From the NCBI GenBank assembly GCA_050084985.1, contig JBITNC010000001.1, positions 197,160,001-197,224,000 of the forward strand: a stretch of DNA of 64,000 bases, written 5' to 3'. The notes under the pieces are model-generated. The model was not told the origin of the DNA, searched no databases, and saw only the letters and a list, made by a program, of their open reading frames with translations. Shown piece by piece: positions 56,571 through 64,000 of the stretch. Numbering within the stretch: position 1 is the first letter of the stretch; each line of letters opens with the position of its first letter. A program made the translations under genes and the position numbers. This DNA comes from Nageia nagi (Eukaryota; Pinophyta).

Positions 56571-59166
56571 TTTCTTCTATTAGGTGTGGTGAGAGCTTTA
56601 CTCCTCCCATGTCTAGATGGTTTTACAAATGCTTCATGTGTTTGCCTCTCTTGAGCATTTGTATGTATCTCCCTTAATGGTGCAAAGTTACTCTTTCTTT
56701 CCCCTTTAGTAATTTCAATGAATTCTAAAAAATTCAATGCCTCTTTGATGTCATGTGAGAGGGTGGAGTGTGCCTGAAATAGCTTGCATAAAGTTGTAGT
56801 AAATTTAACATCATTGTAATTTATCTGATTACTAATGTTATCTCCATCTCTCTAACATGTGCACTCCTTTTGGTGAACATTGCCCTTCAATTTGATTTTT
56901 ACCACTGAAGGTCTTCCTATATGGAAACCCATATTTTGGCCCTTTTGGTGAACCTTGCCCTTCTAGTCAATTTTTACCTTGGAATATTTTGGATAAAAGC
57001 CTCCTCCCTTTGTATTCCAAAATATTCCATGATAATGCCCTAGTTCCAATGAATTTCCAAGATAGTTTCTTTCACCTCAATGCCTCTTATGAATTTACAA
57101 GATCATTGTGTCTAATTTTGGCCTTCTAAATTTCTCAATTATAGCTTTAGAGTGTGTATGTAGGATTCTTAGTGATGGAGATGCAAAACCAAAGCCTTAT
57201 CAATCCCCACAAACTCCCTTAATCTTGAAATTACTCCTCCAAAGCCTAATGAAGTGTCCCTAAGTGCTAAGAAGTTCTTTCATGCTCAATGCATGCCTTC
57301 TATTCTTCTACCTTCCCAACAAACTCCCTAAAGGTGCCACATAAGCCTCCAAAATTTCCTAAGGCTCAACATCAAGCTCTTACTCCTTAGTTTCAAATTT
57401 TGGATCTCAAAATTGGTGTGCTCTCTCTATAGTCCAACATTTGCTTTATAGGGCTCAAGAGTGATATAATTTTGCCTTTTCATACTTGCATCATGCTTTC
57501 CCTCTAAAATTCAAATTTTTAGCATAATGAAACATGTAATCCAAAAATAACACCATATCACTCCTATTTTTAATTTGCGTATCAAATTAAAACAGATAAA
57601 TTTCCATATAACTCCTAAAAATGAAATAAAACATTTTTGTATTTTCTCATATATTTTTCATCTTTTATTTTTTTATTTCTCTTATCTCTCCTAAAAATAA
57701 ATAAAATATTTTTATATTTTTCTCCTTATTCCTCCTACTAAAATAAATAATTAAAATTACTCAAACCTAGATTTAATTCCTACCATGGTGAAATGAATTG
57801 ATCAAATCTCAAACCTGTGGGTTATGGGCCCAAAAATAGATTCTGAATTGGTTTGAGTTTTCTTTGAAGCTCAACGTTCATTCATAATTGGAATAGTGCA
57901 AAATTAGCTATAACTTTTTTAGTAATTATGCCAATATCCTAGACATTTAGGCTCTAATAGATGATTTTTTTGTAGACTCACAACAAATTGAGTCTTCCTA
58001 GCACTAACATCTCACTTCTAGCAACCAAATCCTAAAAAATTTTGTAAAAATCTCCTAACATCTTCTTCTCAACCTCCATAATGAAGGTATCACTATGAAA
58101 ATGTGTCAATATCGGTAAATTAACTCTCCCTATGTTCCAACATTCTCTTCTTAGTGACTCTAAGCTTCGAATTTCTCAATAATTTGAGTCAAAATCACCC
58201 AATAACCCTGCAAAAAAATTTAGAATCCAAATTCCATGGTGAAAATATGATAATACCTGTAATTGGATATCACTATGATGCAAACACTACTCATAATTGG
58301 CCTTATAATGCCAATTTCTTCCATAATATAGCTTCAAAATGCAGAAAAATATCCAAAAACTCCCTTAGAATACCAACATTTTCCTTAATATGGTCATAAA
58401 ATGCCAAATGAACCTTAAAAAGTGTCTTAGTTCACCACATCTACCTCAAAATGGCAACTTTGACCTAGATCTAGGCCTCTTAAACCTAGACAAATCATCT
58501 CTTTTACTCCTTAGAGCTTGGATCCAAGAAAATGGACCTCAAACTTGATGTAAAAAATGCAAAATTTCAAAAAAGTATCTTATCAAGTTAGAAAATTCAC
58601 TTAAGATCCTTCAAATTTTGAAAATATGCTCAAGATTGTTGAACAAACTACTTTAAGATGATAATAGTGCTTCAAATCCCAACATATGCCTCTATATATG
58701 TTAGACATTTGATCTTGATGTCCTAATTCAGATGTTTACCTCCTGGTGTCCAAATGAACCAGATCTAGGTGTTAGATTGCTCTCCCTTACTCTCTTGATC
58801 AAATCTGCTCAATTCTTTTGATACTACTACAAGCTCAAATCAATTCCATTGTGACACTCGTTCTAGATCTTCCAAGAGGACAATAAGATCTCTTCAACAA
58901 ACCCTCCTTTCTCACTCGATAAAAATGGGTAAGATCTCCTCAACAAGTGTTACCATTGTGATCTGATACCACCAGGATCTATGATATCTTCTTACCAACT
59001 AGAATGACAAGAACTTCTCTTCAGTTTAGCTTGAAAAATACTTTGTATATGAAACCCTTTATTCTTGTAGGATGATAGAATCAAGGCTTTGATACCATTG
59101 TGAGTGAGTATCATAGTTTTTGAATTCTCCTTAGCCTTTCTTACCCAACAAGATGGCAAGATTAAG
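56571..59166 (-). other. gag/leader region of gypsy X, poorly preserved
   Basis: The minus frame 56737-56465 (FLEFIEITKGERKSNFAPL...) leads into the protease and is probably the end of gag. Upstream, the motif TTTTGGTGAAC(A/C)TTGCCCTT occurs twice (about 56870 and 56944). From 57150 to 58960 I see only AT-rich sequence with short frames (58154-58399 plus) and no known domain. Near 58960-59180 the primer-site region is repeated. Confidence 0.5.
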
Positions 59167-59178
59167 GCTCTGATACCA
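59167..59178 (-). promoter_or_regulatory. primer-binding site of gypsy X (tRNA-Met initiator)
   Basis: The minus strand reads TGGTATCAGAGC, a perfect plant site, three bases inside the LTR end at 59182. Two weaker copies of its core, TGATACCA on the plus strand, lie at 58964-58971 and 59090-59097. Confidence 0.9.
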
Positions 59179-59181
59179 CTA

Positions 59182-60538
59182 TGATGATCCCAAATTAATG
59201 GCTCATGCTTAAATGTGCCCTATGAGAGGGACATTTGGTTTCTTATTCCAAATCTAGCCAATCAAACCCAAAAATGCATAAACACTCCAACATCTAGCTA
59301 ATTATGGTAGAATTATAATAATAAATCAAAAATTCTTATAAAAATCCAATGTTGCACTTAGGGAGAAAAAAAATATTCAACTACGAAATTATCACGTCCA
59401 AATAGTAAGAGACAAAATAATAAGATGTAGACAAAAAATGTAATTGTGTTGATATAACAATAATAGATTCATAAATACAATTTATTTTTGGTGCCTAATG
59501 AACTTACACCAAGGTTTCATCCAATAGGATTTTTATGGATGGCTCCAAAGCCTCACCAATCTTAGTAGCAACAAGGATAAGCCCTGGGCTTCCCTACTTT
59601 TTTGTGATGGAACAACTAGAGTTCCTATCCTAAATGATCAAAGTAAGATTAAGGCTAGCCTTAATAACCTTAAGACCTCAAATGCATATTTCTTCACAAG
59701 TGGTGAAGAAATAGTTCTCACACTCAATACGATAAAAAGGGATTTATTCATAAATTCAACATATTTCATAATGTTCAAGAGTTCTTCTTTTGTAGGTTAG
59801 GTAATTTATCTTCTAATCTTGCATTGAGATGATTTAATGATGGAGAAGAGTGATTTATGTGCTCTTGGTTTCAACGTACAAGATGGAGAGCCTTGGGATG
59901 AATAAGATCACATCCAAAGACTTAGAAATGCAATGTTAGAATAATAGGACCTTTAATGCTTCCTAAAATTAATACCATGCACAAGGATGTCTCTTGGGGT
60001 GTGATGTGGGATCTTGGAGTGTCTAAATGCCCAATGTGGGATCTTGGGATCCACATAAGCCCAACATCTAAGGAGGAGAGCTCATAAATACCTCGTTATG
60101 CCAAATTCCTCTCTAGATATACTACTACCAAGCTTCGATATCCTTGTGATGCCTCGAAGTCGATGTAATCATCTAGGTGGATGCTCTACCTCGAAGAGAG
60201 GAGCATTAATGATAAGAGGACCATCTAATACCAATATTACATTCATCAAGATAAGAAATATGCAATACCTCATTAAAGGAGACTAATATTGTATTTACAA
60301 ATATAATTGCCTTGGTATCATTAATACAATATTATTGGTATAATTAGGCACTTACTTATACATAATGAACTAATAAAAAGGTCCAATGCTCCATAATTGG
60401 AGCATTTTAACTAAGTCTCTAAGTGGAACTTACAATAATTGACCAAAACTACTAAAATAGACAAAATAACCCCTAAGATAATGTTCCCATTTATCAGAGG
60501 TGAAATGGGAAAAACACCATAAAAATGGGGTCATTACA
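59182..60538 (-). repeat. 5' LTR of gypsy X (right copy, uninterrupted)
   Basis: The plus strand runs TGATGATCCC to GGGGTCATTACA, 1357 bp. It matches the three pieces of the left LTR in order. GCTCT at 60183-60187 and AAAAC at 60511-60515 correspond to the unoccupied target sites of copia A and copia B. TTTTA at 60539-60543 is the right target duplication. Confidence 0.9.
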
Positions 60539-60543
60539 TTTTA

Positions 60544-60924
60544 TTATTTTATATCCTAAGAAAGTCAAAGCTACCACAAACTTATTTTAGAGAATCAAAG
60601 TTGAACAAAATAGAATGAATCAATTGTAGATCTATCATTTGCAACACACATAATTCATTATCACAAACTGTCTAATTCATTATAATATGTTTCAAATAAA
60701 ATTCAAATAAGAATATTCACATAATTTTATTATAACTAAATAATTTTACTTATATAATATTTTTATTATAAATCTTTTATATTTATGAGAAAATAAATAA
60801 TTTATCCTTAAATCCCCATCCTTATTGTAAATCTAGTTCTTATTATTCCTCTCATTTCCTTGTATCCGTTAAATTAATAATGATCTAATTTTATTAAAAA
60901 TCAATATAACCCTCACTAATTGGA
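60544..60924. other. AT-rich flank with no recognisable gene
   Basis: I see only AT-rich sequence with direct runs of TTATTA/ATAATT and no open frame of note. Confidence 0.5.
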
Positions 60925-61330
60925 TCATGATAAATGAAAAACTTCATAAAAAGGGTAAAATTAAACTTTAACGTTATTTCAAAAGGTAATTATAATTCAA
61001 TAGGAGCTAGTGGAGTGATTGGAAACAAATATTATTTTGATTCACTTTCTCTTCAATATCAGGTAAAATCAAATAATGAAACATATGCAACTTATGAAGG
61101 AATCAAATTATGTAAGAAAATGGGATGGAGCCAAATCAATTTACCCTTTATCATAAATCAAGGAGTTATTAAATGATCTTAATGGTTCTAGCATCTCTCA
61201 TACTCTAAAGAGTAGAAGTAAATATGTAGATGAATTAACTAATACATAAGTGATAGTCAAAAGACTCAAAAATTCAAAATATATTCCTCTTGGAATAATA
61301 AGGTGATAATCCTCTATAAAGTTGATATGA
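60925..61330 (+). pseudogene. RNase H fragment of plant non-LTR type (RVT_3-like)
   Basis: The open frame 60934-61176 reads VKLNFNVISKGN, GASGVIGN, then SNNETYATYEGIKLCKKMGW. This follows the (I/V)KLNFDGASKGNPG...GGVIRD...TNNxAExxA...GLxxCxxxG pattern of RNase H domains linked to plant LINEs and some stand-alone plant genes. Three changes hit key positions: Asp of LNFDG is Asn, Glu of NNxAE is Thr-Tyr and the conserved PG is missing. Broken frames go on to 61330 (SKYVDELTN). No reverse transcriptase precedes it in the 400 bp before gypsy X. It was there before X inserted nearby or entered later. Confidence 0.65.
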
Positions 61331-62540
61331 ATACATTTTTGAATAAGAATCACATTTAAATATATAAAAAAGGATTAAAAGATCTCACATGGAAGAGTTT
61401 CTATAAATACTTTACAATTAATTATATTTATACACCTTTGAAGTTCATTCTTTTTAAGCTTCATATCATAGATTATCCAATAGAGAGTTCCTACACTTTA
61501 AACATTGTATTTATTAACATAATTGACCTTTGTACATTTTATACTTTGATCATAACTATCATACTATATAGTAAGCTAGATTAATACATGAAGCACAATC
61601 ATATAACTTGTTCACTCTTGACAATTATTTTATTATTATCAAAAAATCTAATAGAGGAAGAAACAAATTTAATACGGGAGTTAAGTTTTTGATTGCATAC
61701 ACTTTAATAAATGTTTAGTAGTTAAGGAGGATAGGTTGGATGGTAGCATTTTAGTGTTTGCCAATTACTTATCCTAGTTCTATGTCTAAAAGGATTGAGG
61801 TCTCATTGATTCCACCCATAAGATTAAGGATTTAATGGTGGCATCCGAGTTCGATTCAATGTCATGTCCCACATCAAGCCAATATGTTACTGATTCCTTT
61901 ATTAATAATAAAAAAATTCGTAAATCTCAATATTTCATGCATTTAAAACACTTATGTAGATTCAATTTATGCTCGATAATAAAAAAAATGTGAATGATGA
62001 ATAATAAATAATTAGTCATATATTAGATTTGTCCACATTAATGATGAATAATTAATGGAGTACATATTGTACAAGTAAGGCATGTTGTGAATTGACATGA
62101 CACTAGTGTTGCAACAAAAAGTGGTAAGCGACATAGACGTCAATTCTAACTCTTGTAACTCTATCAATGTGACATCACAACGTACTCCAATAAGATAAAC
62201 TTGATACACTTATCATAATGAATCTGTTTGAAATGGTAACTTTACTATGTCATTCAAGATTTTTCATCAAAAAAATTTCTTGAAATACAAGTTAACGCCC
62301 ATTGTACCACAACTAATAACACTATTATAATCAATGCACTTAGAAATGAAATGAAATGTTATTAATGTCCATGGTAGGCCAAAAAAAGACCCAAGGGAGT
62401 GCAAAAATAATACATTTAAAATATCAAGTTAGGGGGGCAAAAGTGCCCAACAAAATAACACAAACAAGTAAATAAAATAGGAGTGTATAACATGTTCTGC
62501 TAGGATGAATGACGAGATCGCTCTCAACCTCATTATCTAA
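61331..62540. other. AT-rich region with no recognisable gene
   Basis: No credible frame. Near 61734-61860 GGATGGTAGCATTTTAGTG and GAGTTCGATTC resemble the two internal boxes of a tRNA-derived promoter, but they are about 105 bp apart, too far for a tRNA or an ordinary SINE. A frame at 62209-62012 on the minus strand has no known relatives. Confidence 0.45.
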
Positions 62541-62559
62541 TCTCTCTTAACATTGAACA

Positions 62560-63480
62560 TTGGTGAATCATTGTTGAAGACTTAGAGCCTAACATCATGC
62601 TGAAGGGATTGGCTAGAGCTTGGGCTAGCTAGGAGGAGGGCTATCTCTAATCCAAGCTTGTGCCACTTCGAAGAATAACCCATTTACCTTATTTCCTTGC
62701 TTCTAACATTTTATTTTTATTGTCTTCAAGTTCTTCATATTGCAATTTGGTTAAATCTTCGTTAAGATATATCTTCTCAATCATATTAAAAAGAATCTTC
62801 TTGGATTTAACCAAGAGCCTCAAGTCTATCTTGAAGAGTGTGAAAGCGGATGGTTAGAGAGTTACCTTGTGTTTACCATACTCGTTCTGGTAGAATTTCC
62901 TTCTTCTTTAAGGTATTGTGTAGAAATTCTATAGCCATAATCATGGGATCCCAATGTTACATGAAGATTTAATGTTTTAAGTTGTCTACGATGTTCCTCT
63001 ACAAAATTAACTTGGATGATTGCATCTATAAGAGGTTGGGGTTTGTTGTGTTTGTTACCTCATACCACTTGGGTACATGATATTTCTGTTGTCTCTAGTT
63101 TTGATGTTAGGCTTTTTTTATCTTCTCGATTCACGGATAGCTTTGCACCAAGGTTGGTAATATCAAAAACATTTACTATATTTAGTTTAGAAGCAAGATC
63201 CTTCTCATCCTCCTGACTTGCAATGACTTCAACACATAGACTGACAACTTATTCTTTGATTTGGATTCCAGGAGAGATCTTTGATTGAAGCTTGGTTACT
63301 AAAATTTCCAACTATGAAATGCGCTTGGCTTGTGCATTGATGGTGTTTTTATGCTTTTTTAGCTATTCAACCTGTGCAATCATGATGTTCTTTTGTTGCG
63401 AGACTGTAATAGAAATGTCTAAATATCAATTAAAAAAAATAGTTTTTGTTTGAAAGAGATCAATCTTTTCTTGCATACTT
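62560..63480 (-). pseudogene. remnant resembling a LINE ORF1 protein
   Basis: The minus strand gives a long, lightly interrupted reading. It starts with a Lys/Glu-rich heptad-like region (NTINAQAKRISWLEILVTKL, EVIASQEDEKDLASKL, NREDKKSLTSKLETTEIS). EEHRRQLKTLNLHV, LRLLVKSKKILFNMIEKI and YLNEDLTKLQYEELEDNKNK follow, then MLEARK-stop-GKWVILRSGTS. Coiled coil, a basic RNA-binding middle and an (I/V)(F/Y)LNEDLT block near the C-terminus are the layout of L1-type ORF1 proteins. I do not see a linked ORF2 to the left in element orientation (62.5 kb downward). The assignment rests on pattern only. Confidence 0.5.
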
Positions 63481-64000
63481 GAGTCTTTTTCATATAAATA
63501 TTTAATTGATTATTTTTTTTTTTATATCCATATGATTTCAAGGAAAAAAATCATACTTACATGGATCAAACTGCATGTAAACTCGAAAAGTTGCTTCGCA
63601 TCCACGGTTGAACCCTACTCAAAATCTCTCATAATCTTAGATCTCCTTGCATCCACCGCTAGATCCCCTTACGTCCGTAACTAAAAATCCTAGGATTAGA
63701 TGGATCATGCCTTACTCTAACAGATTATGCCATGCTCTATTAGATCTCCTTGTGCCCTTGCTCTAAAAAATCGTACCCTAATACATTATAAAAAATGAAT
63801 GACCACACCAAATTAACTTGAAATTTACAAATAAAGCATTATTTTTTTTGGACGCATTATTTCATTGAAGTCAATTACAATTTCTAGAAAATGAAATGTT
63901 GTAGATTAGAGAAGTAGATTATAATCATGCTTAGAATTCAAAATATAAAAGAAATATAACACAATGCTATCACACGAACCTCAGCAGGGAAAAAGTTACG
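63481..64000. other. AT-rich end of the window, no gene seen
   Basis: There is a poly(T) run near 63512-63522, imperfect repeats of GATCTCCTTG(C/T) at about 63640 and 63745, and no open frame worth naming. Confidence 0.5.

Larger units (their letters stand above)
23863..60538 (-). mobile_element. gypsy element X (gag-protease only), split by two copia elements
   Basis: Read on the minus strand: 5' LTR 60538-59182, primer site, a 3.3-kb internal region with a gypsy protease, and a 3' LTR whose three pieces are 55840-55813, 33926-33593 and 24881-23863. The pieces are separated by copia B and copia A. Joined in order they match the right LTR from end to end. Flanks are TTCTA (23858-23862) and TTTTA (60539-60543), a target duplication with one change. 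No reverse transcriptase, RNase H or integrase is present in the internal region, so X was probably non-autonomous. Confidence 0.88.

Noticed and set aside
61734-61860. Possible tRNA-derived SINE with A-box-like and B-box-like motifs
   Set aside because: The boxes are about 105 bp apart instead of roughly 30-60, no 3' poly(A) or target duplication is visible, and no second copy exists in the window.
1-64000. CRISPR arrays, bacterial operons, rRNA or complete tRNA genes
   Set aside because: No regularly spaced identical repeats with unique spacers, no ribosome-binding-site and operon structure, and no cloverleaf-compatible sequence were found. Every strong signal is of plant retrotransposon origin.

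Overview
This is plant nuclear DNA made almost entirely of decayed, nested retrotransposons. The window is AT-rich. The copia elements have primer-binding sites complementary to plant initiator tRNA-Met, LTRs with TATAAATA boxes and 5-bp target-site duplications (TSDs). There is a Tat-like gypsy with two RNase H domains and plant L1-type LINE pieces. I see no intact host gene. The only host-gene sequence I recognise is a disabled copy of the cytosolic ribosomal protein gene RPS15A (uS8). The depth of nesting and amount of decay suit a large genome that removes repeats slowly, such as a conifer. That is inference, and I cannot name the species.

Stack I (1 to about 22.9 kb). A copia RNase H fragment (E, 22.2-22.8 kb) is the host of copia D (4098-6781 and 21452 to about 22170). 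D was hit twice. A Tat-like gypsy, of which only the 3' half lies in the window (1-4097), is inserted in its integrase. A complete minus-strand copia C (6782-21451, TSD TTACT on both sides) is inserted in its 3' UTR. C has a foreign block of about 6.4 kb (8.5-14.9 kb) inside its RNase H, and this block holds the RPS15A pseudogene.

Stack II (23863-60538). A minus-strand gypsy X (TSD TTCTA/TTTTA) has a left LTR split by two copia elements. Copia A (24882-33592) is complete, with TSD ACTCT. Copia B (33927-55812) has TSD AAAAT/AAAAC. B itself holds gypsy Y (34165-42280, TSD TACTT), an L1-type LINE (about 42.9-47.4 kb) and a 1104-bp solo LTR with TSD GCAAA (52098-53201). Y has three LTRs and two internal regions. 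The uncut right LTR of X shows the empty version of both the A and B insertion sites.

Flanks. 22.9-23.86 kb has no gene I can identify. 60.5-64 kb carries a plus-strand plant-LINE-type RNase H fragment and a minus-strand remnant resembling a LINE ORF1.

A, B, C and D are one copia family. They share coding sequence and short tandem repeats in the 3' UTR. A and C also share a long 5' leader with paired hairpins just after the primer-binding site and an antisense reading frame whose protein reading is similar in both copies. All three copies that show the site (A, B, C) have Asn where the second catalytic Asp of integrase is expected. These family traits are the most unusual signals in the window. 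Boundaries of degraded coding domains are approximate, because frames change often.
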